62,000 nucleotides of DNA from Glandiceps talaboti (Eukaryota; Hemichordata; Enteropneusta; Spengelidae): assembly GCF_964340395.1 (NCBI RefSeq), contig NC_135551.1:10136879-10198878 (forward strand), read 5' to 3'. A model generated the notes under the pieces. It did not search any database. It was given only the letters and a program-made list of their open reading frames with translations, and was not told the DNA's origin. This document shows positions 13,140 to 23,782 of this stretch, in pieces (positions within the stretch are counted from its first letter, which is position 1; every line of letters starts with the position of its first letter). The translations under genes were made by a program, and so were the position numbers.

Positions 13140-13495
13140 AATTTCCGAATGTAAACTATCCTTTTGAATATCTTGCTGAACTTATCATAGTTAACGTTAA
13201 CAACCCTACAAGATCTTTACACTCAAGTCATCATGCAGCACTCAACGTTCCCAGAGCAAGACTTAAACCATACGGAAATCGAACTTTCAGCTACGCCGCC
13301 AAAACTCTGTGGAACCAACTCCCGGCCAAACACTGTCCGTCCGCTCGCTCGGCATCGAGTACCGAGACTTTCAAATTAAGACTATAAAGAGATACCTTTT
13401 TTGAGAGATCGAGCCTATTTATGGCAGCATCTTTTGTAAATCGCCAGTGAGCACCACTTGATGGATACTAGGCGCTATATAAATCTTTTTATTGT
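13140..13495 (+). mobile_element. 3' end of a CR1/L2-like non-LTR retrotransposon
   Basis: The open frame ending at the stop at 13387 carries the typical C-terminal tail of LINE reverse transcriptase polyproteins: RARLKPYGNRTFSYAAK, then LWNQLP, then a Ser-rich stretch and a final ETFKLRL. It is preceded by NPTRSLHSS, the usual R-S-L-R-S-S position. Downstream, GGCGCTATATAAAT near 13469 resembles 3' tails of L2/CR1-type elements. Only the last roughly 65 codons and the 3' UTR remain; catalytic reverse transcriptase motifs are absent, so this is a 5'-truncated dead copy. Confidence 0.8.
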
Positions 13496-15734
13496 AATTT
13501 TTAAGAAAAAAAAGAAAGGAAAAAAGATAAACGTGCAAGTTCCAAACACTTTCACAAACCTGCAAACTTTCTTCATATCTTTGATGACATTTTTCTAACT
13601 ATTTTAATTGTCTGAAATGTATCATGATGATCATACAACTTATTTCAAGTTCACTTTAAATTTACCGGTTTACAGAGTTGTTGTTGTAAAAAACGTTCTC
13701 ATTGAAAACACTTTACAGGTCTCTATATCAGTATTAAGCTATGTATTGTTTTTAGTACATAAACCAACTTACAAATATACTTTCACTATTTTCGGTCCAA
13801 ACATAACAAATTGGTAATGTGTCTGCGCTAATAAGCTATATTGTATAGCCTACAGGCACTACTTACCGTCAGGGGATAAAAAAAACCAAAATGTAGCGGT
13901 GACCTCTCTCAAACACCTGCTTTATTGTTAACATTTAGGTCTTTCTCACAGTGTTACATTAATAGATTGACTTACACCCCGAGGCAGAGCTTTGCCTTGA
14001 CTACAAATTTAAAAGTCAGGGTGTTTTTGTCTTGCCACAAGTTCCATGTCCGGTTCTTTTATTTGTTTATATGCTAAACAAACCCAAGTCTGTAAATCAC
14101 CAGTAAGAAAAGTTCTTGTTTGTCGGACCGAAAATGACGAAAATTAAAACAAAGTTAGGTTAAACTTTTCTTTAAGAAGTAACTATTTTTGGCTATATGA
14201 TTTAAGGGTTTCCTATAAGTTGTGTTAAACTCAGTCCTTCACTATGTGAGTTTTGGAAACTGATAATTTGCAGGAAGTCTCGGTTAGAAATTAAAATATT
14301 CATTGTTCTCTGTCTGTCTGTGTTTTCTCTCTCTCTTAGCTTGGAATTTGCATGCATATACATTTGGTAAGAGTTATACCGGGGTACATATGGCATGTAA
14401 TTAATGTATAATATCCGATAACTGTATAACTGTAAATGTGTTTGTCAAGGCTCTTTTCTATCACTGATATTGTATATGTACGTACTTTTCAGTATATTCT
14501 TTTCTACAAAGCATTGTAAACGCACTTAATGTGACTGCTACTTGTTTAAGATAAATATTGAAAAAAGTTGTCATATTTATAATGATATTTTTTTAAAACA
14601 GTTCGTAATTTAATTGTAAATTTTAGAGAAAACTTTAACAATTTTGAAGTCAATTTTTCATTAAAATAGTAAATTCAAGTGTCATTGAAAAATGTACACA
14701 TTTGTTAATTCCAGTCAAAACTTTTCACATTTTGGTAGGGAATTTGTGATAATGATTATAGATTCTAGTAAAACAGTTATTCAGTTTTGTTTGATTATGA
14801 TTTCAAATTCTTTGGAAAAACTGTACACATGTTTGTTAGCATTTGTGATTAAAATTCAGGTCATGGACTGTCGAACTTACTCCGGAAATATGTTTTCTTG
14901 AACTCGACTCTGAAACATCACTCAACATTTGATTTTTAAGTAACTTAAACATTTGGTTTCAGTAAAGGAAACAGTTCACAGTTCTCAGTGTGATCGCCTA
15001 TACATGAGTGCTACTAGTGTTTCGTTGCTCGACATATGCCAGTGGCTGTATGGTATAACTTTTACATGTTCTCACTCTCTTTCAGCTACCAGGTTTATGT
15101 TAGCAATACACGACCACAGCTGGTACAATGTTTATCTCTGAGCGTCTGATCGCCCCTTGATAGCTATATTAGCGGTGAATGGACAGTGCCAGGTGGCTTC
15201 TTAATTACATTTCCTTAGCTCATAAGACTTGATGCCCACGTACATACTTTGGCTAAAAATCAACTTTCAGATTTTCGAAAAAACCCCAAATTTTCTCAGA
15301 TTTCTTGACTAAAACTGCTGATTCATAATTTTGACTGAAATTCAGAAACAAATTAAGGGAATTATCCTCCCTTTAGGTGTAAAATGTTTCCTGATAACTT
15401 ATAAAGACAAACAGATCAAGTCCATTTTCCCCACATACTACTCAACTTTGTGTGTTGTGTCATGTCTTTCAGTCAGATTCACAGTGCATGGTGTTTCATT
15501 TTGAGGATCTCTGGTCTGCTGACATGGACTGGGAATTCCAATTTTTATCTACAATCCATCTGTCTGGTAATTTAAGGATGGAGAAAACTAAATTATCTGC
15601 AGTTCCTTAATGGCTAAAACTTCTTGAATAAATAAAGTAATGTTTGTACAAACTTTTTGAAGATTTACTCAATAATTTTAGGATGGAATGATATTCATTG
15701 ACTTCACATACTATTCGTATCAAATCAAATTGAA
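13496..15734. other. Unannotated AT-rich stretch
   Basis: No exon-like open frame, array or inverted repeat could be supported. The open frames of 60-70 codons have no family resemblance. Confidence 0.5.
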
Positions 15735-16045
15735 AGCGTGCTGTGCATTTCCCGCCAAAAACTTTGCAGAGACGTTGCAAAATTCTTATAAAATATTTTG
15801 TGAAGAGTATTATCAAATCAAAGTTTGTACAATTCTGCTGTTTATTTTCTGTCAATATATATTTTTGTATCATTTGAATCAAAATGTATAGTCTGCTGCT
15901 TATTTCCCGCCAATAACTTTGAAGAGAAATTGCAAACATTTTACCAAATATTTCATAAAGATTGACTCTATCATTATATAATTCATTTAAAAGTTAATAG
16001 TCTGCTGTTTATTTCCCGCCAAAAGTTTTGAAGAGAAATTGCGAA
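15735..16045 (+). repeat. Three diverged copies of a repeat with TTTCCCGCC
   Basis: Three units begin near 15738, 15890 and 16000. Each contains CTGCTG followed by ATTTCCCGCCAA, then AACTTTG and AGAGAAATTGCAAAC-like sequence. TTTCCCGCC is identical to an E2F consensus, but here it is simply a conserved part of a repeat. Related TTTCCCGC words occur at 35139 and 48992. Confidence 0.7.
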
Positions 16046-16490
16046 CTTGTTACCAAATACATGATGCACATTTTCTAAACTCAACAACTGAGTTATGTAT
16101 TCTCTGCATTAGTGCATGCTTAGTCAAATGACAATCTTTTAAGAGTTTATTTTTAGTGAAAATGAAAAATATTGTGTCTCAAGTGCTTGGTTCAAGACTT
16201 TTCTTCGACCATCTGAATCCAATAAACAGATAATAAAAAACAATCATGAATTCAAAATCAAATCAAATCAAATCACAAATTCAAAAAAATAATAATCATA
16301 TTTTCAAAATGAATTCCAATTTTATTTTGGAATGATTTACTTTCTCATTACAATGAATTCAAACAAATACATTTCCACTTTTTTCTCCTTCAAAATATTC
16401 CTGTTAGCAATTCAAGATCTTGGTTTTTAACTTCTGAAGATATGACAGAATGTAGGCATACACATGTATTGTAATATAATACATTAACGT

Positions 16491-17108
16491 GGCCATATGG
16501 TTGAGGATTCGATATTGATTTTTGATTTTTTTTTAATTTATAAAACAAATTTATCATGGCTACCTACTTGGAAAACCAACTTGGAAAAATATTGACCAAG
16601 TCTGTGTTTGTAACTCAATATATTGTAAAAAACCTTATAAAAAAATTGTACATACAATAACAAACATTTTACACATTTATTAATGTTTTGCAATTTATTG
16701 AGTTACAAATGACTTGACATATGTTGTTTCACATTGATTTTTCTAGTAGGAAGCCATGATAAAATTGTTTTATAAATTAAAAATACTGCCAATGGCAATG
16801 TGCACAAATGAAATCTAATGTCTGACCTACACATACAGCGAGAGATACACACCTCAAACATGAAAACACCCCTACAGGATAATGGAACATCCAATGGACT
16901 TTAGCCATAATTATATAACCATACATTATAGACTTCCACTGTAAAAGGGCTTTTGATAGCAAATCACTCTTTTGGACGTAACTTGAAAACCACAGATCGG
17001 ATTGCTTTCATTTGAACAAATTTTCATCTACACACCATAAGCAATGTCCCTACCAAATTTGAAATCAATTGATCCAGCAGTTTCTCACTTTAAGTTGTTC
17101 ACATACAT

Positions 17109-17151
<43 letters not shown>

Positions 17152-17265
17152 TTTGCAAACACACACATGGACAAAACAAAACTGGATGCCTATAGCAGGC
17201 TGATCAACCTCAGTTCAGTTGCGCTAAAAATTCAAAAGAGAAATCCTCATTCATATGGCTACTTG
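16491..17265. mobile_element. Family A MITE, copy 2, split by a later insertion
   Basis: The left end GGCCATATGG (16491), the arms around TTATCATGG (16551) and AGGAAGCCATGATAAAATTG (16748) match family A. The expected right terminus (AATCCTCATTCATATGGCTAC) does not follow directly but appears about 450 bp further on at 17243-17263. The intervening 16790-17240 is the family B repeat. The order of events is therefore MITE first, family B insertion second. Confidence 0.65.
16790..17150 (+). mobile_element. Family B element with (CA)n tail, copy 1
   Basis: Shares long stretches with 17597-17935: CACCCCTACAGGATAATGGA, CTTTTGGACGTAACTTGAAA, TTGCTTTCATTTGAACAA and CAGTTT followed by ACTTTAAG. The 3' portion (a GAAATCAATTGATCCAGCAG motif ending in a CA tract) resembles the 3' UTR ends of RTE-type retrotransposons, which terminate in short tandem repeats. 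No reverse transcriptase coding is present, so it is a short 3' fragment or a derived SINE. Confidence 0.6.
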
Positions 17266-17596
17266 GAAAAAATCACATGCATCTTGTAAAATATTCTATC
17301 ATCAGTTCAATCGACTAGTAAGACATCCATCAACGCAATTTCATTTTCTCGATACACTATTATGAAAAGCATATGTACGGGGAAATCAGAGTTTGTCATG
17401 ATAATGAAATGATTAATAGAAAATAAGAGTGATTTTGAAAAAACGTGATTTTTATAGAATGTTGTGTACTCTCTTTAAATGCAATGCATAAGTACAACCT
17501 TCTTTACAATCATTCCTAGGGGGGAAGGGCAAGTCCATGGGGAGGCATTCTGGCACACCAGAGCTTATTTTTCTTCTGTGAAACATTGAAATGTAC

Positions 17597-17935
17597 TCTG
17601 GCAATGTGAACTCAATGTTTGACATCCACATGCAGTGAGAGAAACACACCTCAATCATGAGAACACCCCTACAGGATAATGGAACATCCCATGGACTTTA
17701 GCCAAGTGTAACATTATAACCATACCTCATACACTTCATAAGATTGACTATTTTGATAGAAAATCTTTCTTTTGGACGTAACTTGAAACCGCTGATTGGT
17801 TTGCTTTCATTTGAACAATTTTTTATCTAGATGCCCAAAGTAATGTCTCCACTAAATATCAAGGCAATCGGTCAGGCAGTTTTTGACTTTAAGTCGTTTA
17901 CATACCCCCCCCCCCCACCACAAACACACAGGACT
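17597..17935 (+). mobile_element. Family B element, copy 2
   Basis: Second copy, 0.8 kb downstream of the first in the same orientation. It ends in a C run (17907-17919) plus ACAAACACACAGG where the first copy has a pure CA tract. A further C run lies at 18021-18031. The two copies differ at scattered positions and by small indels, so they are not a very recent duplication. Confidence 0.6.
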
Positions 17936-18206
17936 GTGAAAATGACCAGTTTTGTACAGACCCTCACCCCATCTTATCATATGAGACACCACCAGCAAAC
18001 ACCCTTTAGTCATCTGAGACCCCCCCCCCCTCCTCCAGCAACCACCCTCTATGTATGTGTGACTTTGCCATATGTATGTCATCATGTTGAAATTCAAATG
18101 AAATATTGCTTGAAACAGCCTAGTGAATTTTTTATATAAAAACTTTGTTTCCATAATTCTTATTGCACTGGTCCATGTTGTTACTGATTGTAATATTATG
18201 GTATAC

Positions 18207-18420
18207 AATGACATCAGCAATTTATGTAGTCAAGATTTAATCACATCAGCAATTTCTGTAGTCAAGCTTTAATGACATCAGCAATTTATGTAGTCAAGCT
18301 GTAATGATATCAGCAATTTGTGTAGGAATGATGCACTGACATCACAAGTTTTCAGTCATAATTCAATGACATCATCAGTATATGTAGTCACAAAACAATG
18401 ACATCGTAGCTTGTTTACAC
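18207..18420 (+). repeat. Tandem repeat of about 41 bp with TGACATCA
   Basis: Five to six units, the first three clean (ATGACATCAGCAATTT with TGTAGTCAAG), the later ones degraded. TGACATCAGCA is one base from the TGACGTCAGCA half of a C-type MARE/CRE site. No protein-coding potential. Confidence 0.8.
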
Positions 18421-18944
18421 ATTATTTGATGACATTATTTGTGAAGCAAAATTGCCACATCAAATACTGTACATGTATTTGTGTCACCCCAAACAATGGC
18501 ATCCTGTTAAAGAACTCACAGTCTCCATAAATATTAGCAACTTGTTTCAGAAAGAAATGATTTTTATTATCACAAATCGTCCAATATTGCTTCAAACAGT
18601 CCTCAAAATCACATTAGATACCTTTATCTAGAAACTACATAACTACTACTAATAAACAAACTTAAAAATTTATCTTTTGGTCCATTAAAGTGACAGAGTC
18701 AGTAACTGAGGACTATGTCAGTCAGTTAGCATACAAAATATTCAAATATAAACATATAATATATTCTAAACTTAGGAGCAAATTAATATTGACATCATGT
18801 GATAGCACAGTTTGAGTAGGCACAAAACGACTTGATAACCTGGACTGATATTTTTTTCTGATTTTTTTGGTAACCAAAATATTATGTCATAATGTAATTT
18901 TAATGTATCTAAATATCTTGTGAAAGTGCTACCAGTTACTTAAA

Positions 18945-19610
18945 TGGGTACAAGTTGAGTTTATATGTTTTTTTGGGTTGTAATTTTTTCCTGCATATTA
19001 AAAGTTACTCACAGTATTCTACTTACTGATGTATACTTAACCATCACTTGCAATTGGCTGAACTCAAACCTGGTATAAAAATATAACTTACAAACAATCC
19101 GATGACATAACTTATTATTTCATATTAAAACATGTATAGGAACTCCCTACAATGCAATCAACAGTTCTAAGAATGCCAGAACACAAATTGCAACGTCATA
19201 GAAGGTATGCATTGACATTAACATTATACTAGCAAGTATTTTTTGGCAAGTATTTTCATGTAAGCAAAATGCTTATAAACACAGCTTGTGCCACTTTAAC
19301 ACGATTTTTAGTAGATGTAGGTGAAATAATATAAGTATTGAATGAAAATAACCGCCACGAAAATGAAAACTGCAGACTGTGTCTCTTTAAACACGTAATT
19401 AATATCACATTAGAGGAACTATAGCAGTCTATTGATGTATAACATGTTTGAATGTGCAGATTGAAGTATTTGATTGCTGACTGAATTGTACATTCTCGCA
19501 AACCAAAGCTGCTATTTCTTCCGCGACAGTGTGAAGTAACTTGGACGGTGTTGTAAAAGAGGCTGTGGTTTATGAAGATGGAACAGTACGGCTTATTTGA
19601 GTGGAGAACG
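18945..19610 (+). repeat. Diverged dispersed duplication, copy 2
   Basis: Ordered matches with 10985-12580 (GTATTCTACTTACTGATG, ACCATCACTTGCAATTG, TGCAATCAACAGTT, TGTGGTTTATGAAGATGG) but more compact, lacking about 1 kb of the middle found in the first copy. Function unknown. A 13-base G run follows at 19788-19800. Confidence 0.5.
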
Positions 19611-20544
19611 AAGTATATGATGTCGACAGGAAGGTATCAACTCTACAACTAAAAACCTTGGATTGCTACTACTCAATTTTTACTACCATCAACTCTCAAC
19701 TCTAAAAGTAGTTAAAATTTTACGAGGGTTAAACTTTTCGCCAAGTGTTGTGTTTTCATTGATACCATATTGTACTGCTATCAAGGAGGGGGGGGGGGGG
19801 AATACCAACAAGGGACTGATCTCTGCTCAATGTCAAACGACTTCTGGTAACTTTCCTTGTACTTTTCACGCGATGAAAGCTTTAGGTAAATACCTTCCAC
19901 CATTACAAAACAAAAAAACATACAAGACAAACTCATCTGAAGATCAAAAGAAATACCCGATACACAACATCTTGGTGTCGAGAAAGTAGACACCTTTCAT
20001 TTTTCAAACACTTTACAAAACACCATTTTTTAAATAAAAACAGGCAAAATCCAAAACATTTTATGAAATATTTTCACAAATGGTGATTTCTAATAATACT
20101 CGGCTTTGAAAAAGGTTTTATTTAATTCACTTAAATCAGTTTTCATGAATTTTTTTAGACAATTGTTTTTCTAAGTATATCGTTTAATTTATTGTTTTGC
20201 ATTATGTGCCAGTACAGGGGGTCACACCGCTGTCTACATTGCACCTTGTGGACTTGTGCAGAGAGTTACAGAATAATGTATTACCGGTAGTTGTACAATA
20301 AAAATGACAATTATCAGCTAGGTTTATAGTTTGATACATCTAGGTGGCTAGGTAGGTGAATATAAATGTCATTTTTTTAGTTTCAATTTTTAGATAGTAT
20401 ATATCAAAGACTGCAATACTTACTATTATAATAATAATTATAATTTCAAATTAATGTGGCAGTAGTAAGTTATCAACTGATATAATCAGACTATTAAACA
20501 TTGGTCAATTTCTGAGATTAAGTGAACTCTCTAAATTTAGTTAC

Positions 20545-20550
20545 TTTATT
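20545..20550 (-). promoter_or_regulatory. Candidate polyadenylation signal for the Tat-SF1-like gene
   Basis: AATAAA on the minus strand, the first one I see after the predicted stop codon at 21055 and just past the 29-bp minisatellite. It would give a 3' UTR of about 0.5 kb made largely of that repeat. Weak on its own, because AATAAA is common in AT-rich DNA and transcript evidence is lacking. Confidence 0.3.
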
Positions 20551-20644
20551 ACAAACTATGCAAAAAGTGCCAGAATCCAAAGAAAGTTGTAGAATTTTAA
20601 ATGCATTGTACTATTAAAGATACAAACCTGTAGGACAACAGTTT

Positions 20645-21085
20645 CCTCATAATGATAATTCCACTCATGGTGTTGCCATGGCAACAATTCCATATCTGCT
20701 ACTGTCATGAAGACAGTTCTATCTGTAATGTTGTCATGGCAATAATTTCACCTGTGATATTGTCATGGATATACTTTCACGTATGATGTTGTTATGACGA
20801 TAATTCCACCTATGATGTTTTGCTGTGGCAATAAATTCACCTGTGATGTTGCCATAGCAATAATTCCACCTGTGATGTTGCCATAGCAATAATTCCACCC
20901 ATGATGTTGTCATGGCAATAAATCCACCCATAATGTTGCCATGGCAATAATTCCACCCATAATGTTGTCATGGCAATAAATCCACCTATGATGTTCTCAT
21001 GAGGATATTTCCAACTCTGATGTTGTCATGGCAATAATTCCTTCAATAATGTTGTCATGACGATGACTCCACTTGTGATGTTGTG
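20645..21085 (-). repeat. 29-bp minisatellite overlapping the end of the coding frame
   Basis: About 15 units in gene orientation of the form CAACATCACAGGTGGAATTA followed by TTGCCATGA. The first unit in transcription order (21085-21057) is the end of the predicted reading frame, from the Thr-Ser-Gln region to the TGA stop. Units diverge from the exon outward. The length of 29 is not a multiple of three, so the array could not extend the protein. If the alternative donor at 21098 is used, the array is wholly intronic. Confidence 0.85.
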
Positions 21086-21277
21086 GAAGAAGGACCACCT
21101 GCTTGTTCAGAATTTTCCTTTTTTTCGCTAACTTCTGATTTTTTATCGCCTTCTCCCTTATCAAGGAAACTCTCCCATTGCTGTAGTCTCTGGTCTCGTT
21201 CTTTTTGTGTTTCTTCAATTTGGTAATCTGTAGTTCCATCCCACCTTACAGCAAGGATTCTTTTCTGTGCAAACCAT
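21055..21277 (-). CDS. HTATSF1: Tat-SF1-like splicing factor, terminal exon (end of UHM and C-terminus)
   Basis: Begins after a TTATTACTAG acceptor with A-TGG, completing the Arg codon split with the previous exon to give Arg-Trp-Phe. RWF is the R-x-F signature of U2AF-homology motifs that bind tryptophan-bearing ULM peptides such as those of SF3B1. WDGTTDYQIEET and QRLQQWESFL follow, closely matching the human Tat-SF1 region just after its second RRM. The predicted protein ends 33 residues after that block. Human Tat-SF1 continues into a very long acidic tail, which is not seen here. Either this lineage has a short protein, as in yeast Cus2, or the exon ends earlier at a GCAG|GTGGTC donor (21099/21098) and the tail lies in unrecognised exons. 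The last ten codons coincide with the first minisatellite unit, which favours caution about the exact end. Confidence 0.9.
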
Positions 21278-21689
21278 CTAGTAATAAGAAAGCAGATACA
21301 CACACAAATCTCAAATTTTAACAACCGCCCAATATTTATACAGGTCAGTAATAACTTCAGTTCTTGAAATTAATTGACACTAAACAAACTCAAAAAATGA
21401 TATTAGTATGAGACCTATTTTTGTGAAAATTGTTGGAAAGGATTCTTGAAAACTAACTGAAATGACACATTTTCAAACGTGTATGATCAATCTACGTAAA
21501 CAACATCAACCATTCTTCAAACGAAGACTAAAAAACTCCATGTCTGCCTTATTCATGCATAATGTTTGATATTGTCTAATTTCATCATGTGAGTTTGAAA
21601 ATGTTGTATTTTAAATTGGTTTACAAGAATTCTTGCAGCAATTTTCACAAAGTGAATTCATACATTTTTTAAAATAATAAGTAGACTTA

Positions 21690-21905
21690 TAGAGCACCTA
21701 ATCTCTGCAAGCAGAGCTCGAGGCGCAGAAATGGAAAAATTGCTCTATGGTAAAAGGAAATATGGATTCACAGACACTGGATACTTGGCAATTGAAGAAG
21801 GCTGAGACTAATGTTTAGGGAGATAGGTCTTGAGAGAACGGCGGAAGGATGTAAGAGACTTGGAGTGACGAAGATCGAAAGGAAGATTGTTCCACAGCTT
21901 ATTGG
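21690..21905 (+). repeat. Short interspersed repeat (SINE- or MITE-like)
   Basis: The segment AGACTTATAGAGCACCTAAT, then GAGCTCGAGGCGCAG, then GATTGTTCCACAGCTTATTGG has the GC-richer, non-repetitive look of a dispersed element in AT-rich surroundings. Phrases such as GTTCCACAGCTT recur in interspersed repeats of several marine animals. No second copy is present in this window, so the family assignment is only a guess. Confidence 0.35.
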
Positions 21906-22499
21906 AGTAAAAAAAATTCATATACAAATTTACAGCTTACCAATATAAAACTGAAGTCATGAACAATCTAAAAATCCAGACTTCCGCAACCTTTGTTTTT
22001 GACAACTTATCAAACACACAATTTACATGTCAAGCTGCATGGGAGATTTCCACAAGAACTGCAACCAGATTAATCGCCAGTGCAAAGACACACACAACCC
22101 TGATGCCACCAAGCAACTTGATCATTCCAACACGAGGTACATACTCCATGACTGCCGCTAAGCAGTCGATCATTCCAACACGAAGTGTACACACTCCATC
22201 ACTTCTCTCTCTGGAAATCCCAGTAGCAGATTCCGCTGAGTCTCAAAACAACATGTCCTTATAACCCGTTGTATAGCTCCCATTTATCTTACATTGCTAT
22301 CGTGCATAGAGAGTACTGGCATGACAGTCAACACTGTATAGAAAGGAATAGCTGTGGGGATAACTAACAAATCTGTCATACCAAAACATCATCATTAAGA
22401 TAGCTCTCATACTTCACATACAGGTAACCCCCTAAAGCTTTACAAGGGAAAGTGCTACAAAAATACCACGATGAATAACTCCATATACTGTTGCAGTGT

Positions 22500-22870
22500 T
22501 TTTAGCTAAGGTTTGGGAGCCACGGTAACAGGGGAAGAAAAACTAATAATTAAGACTTACAGATATTTTCAGCAAGTTTGCTAATGTTTGGGAACGTTTT
22601 TTGCACGTTTTTTTTTGCTAAGTTTTGGGAATGCCGGCAAAAGAGGAAGGAAATCTGCTACAACTTGCATAGAATTCCAGCATTTTCACTAACACTTGGA
22701 AACCCTAGAGGCGGAAAATCTGGTAAGACTTGTATATGTTCATTGTTTTTGTTTAAGTTTTAGGAACCCTGGTAACAGAGGAGGGAAATGTAGTAAACCT
22801 TTCCTGTGGATTTGTTTAGGTTTGTCACCCAACGTAGAGAAAGAGAAATCCAGGAAAACTTGCATACTTT
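22500..22870 (+). repeat. Degenerate tandem repeat, about 85-90 bp, four to five units
   Basis: Recurring order of TTTGCTAA or TTTAAGTTTT, GGGAACC or GGAACCCTGG, a purine-rich AGAGGAGGGAAAT-like block, and an ACTTGCATA-like block. Units are too diverged to give a sharp consensus. Confidence 0.6.
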
Positions 22871-23782
22871 AGTTTTCCAGTGTCCATGTCTGTTACAAAC
22901 ATGTCCTGTAACCTGCCTGTGGATTTCTAGCTATGTATCACAGGAAAATAAAAAAACTTTCACTTTTTAGTCCTTTAACAAGTCCTTCACACGTCCATGG
23001 TTTGATATGAGTTATTTGTGGTATTTTCATGTCTTCCTTGTCATTTTCACAATCAACATGATTAATGCAGTCTGAATTACACCACAATGCGGTCTTATTA
23101 TACCACGCTTACTCTCTTTGACACTTTGATATAAATACTTTTCAAATACTACTTACTTCACCCACACAATACTGTTTATGTTATTAACTATAGTGAAACT
23201 ATTTGTAAGAAAATTGTTGGAAAATACCAACAGACTGACATTGCAGCTGGAACATATTAGGATTCAATATAATATGCTAGAAATGTATCAAATACTTAAA
23301 CCTAACTTTTCAACAATACTTTCACTATCAAAATATTTCCTTTCTATTTGAGACAGTTTTTTCTGTTTGGTTCTAATTTTTTATTTTGTTTTGAAATGAA
23401 TAAAAACAAAAGAAACTTAAAAAAAGTAATATCTGAATTTTGGCAGTATGGTGATGGCACATCTAGATGGCACCATTTGATAGACTTTGGAACTATTATT
23501 TGCCAACTTCACACAAATTATGTGGCATAAAAAGGAAAACTATAATCTATGCTTTCTACAACAAAAAAGATTAGTTAAGTGTAATTTATAAAAAAATATT
23601 TTGTTGCTAATTTCCATATTTTGTGAAAACCAGAAAACTATGTACAAAACTAATTTTCTAAAAACTGAAAGGTCTTATTTTTCTGCCTCTTCTTAGGTCA
23701 ATGTCCAAAATTTAGCTGCAAAATATGAAAACTATCTATGTACAGTTTTTTACACTGTCACTGTACGTTGTTTCAATTCTAC

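Larger units (their letters stand above)
21278..23782. other. Intron sequence between the last two exons, outside the donor array
   Basis: Holds a SINE/MITE-like repeat at about 21690-21905 and an 85-90-bp tandem repeat at 22500-22870. The remainder is unstructured AT-rich sequence. No internal exon for the missing acidic tail was recognised. Confidence 0.6.
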
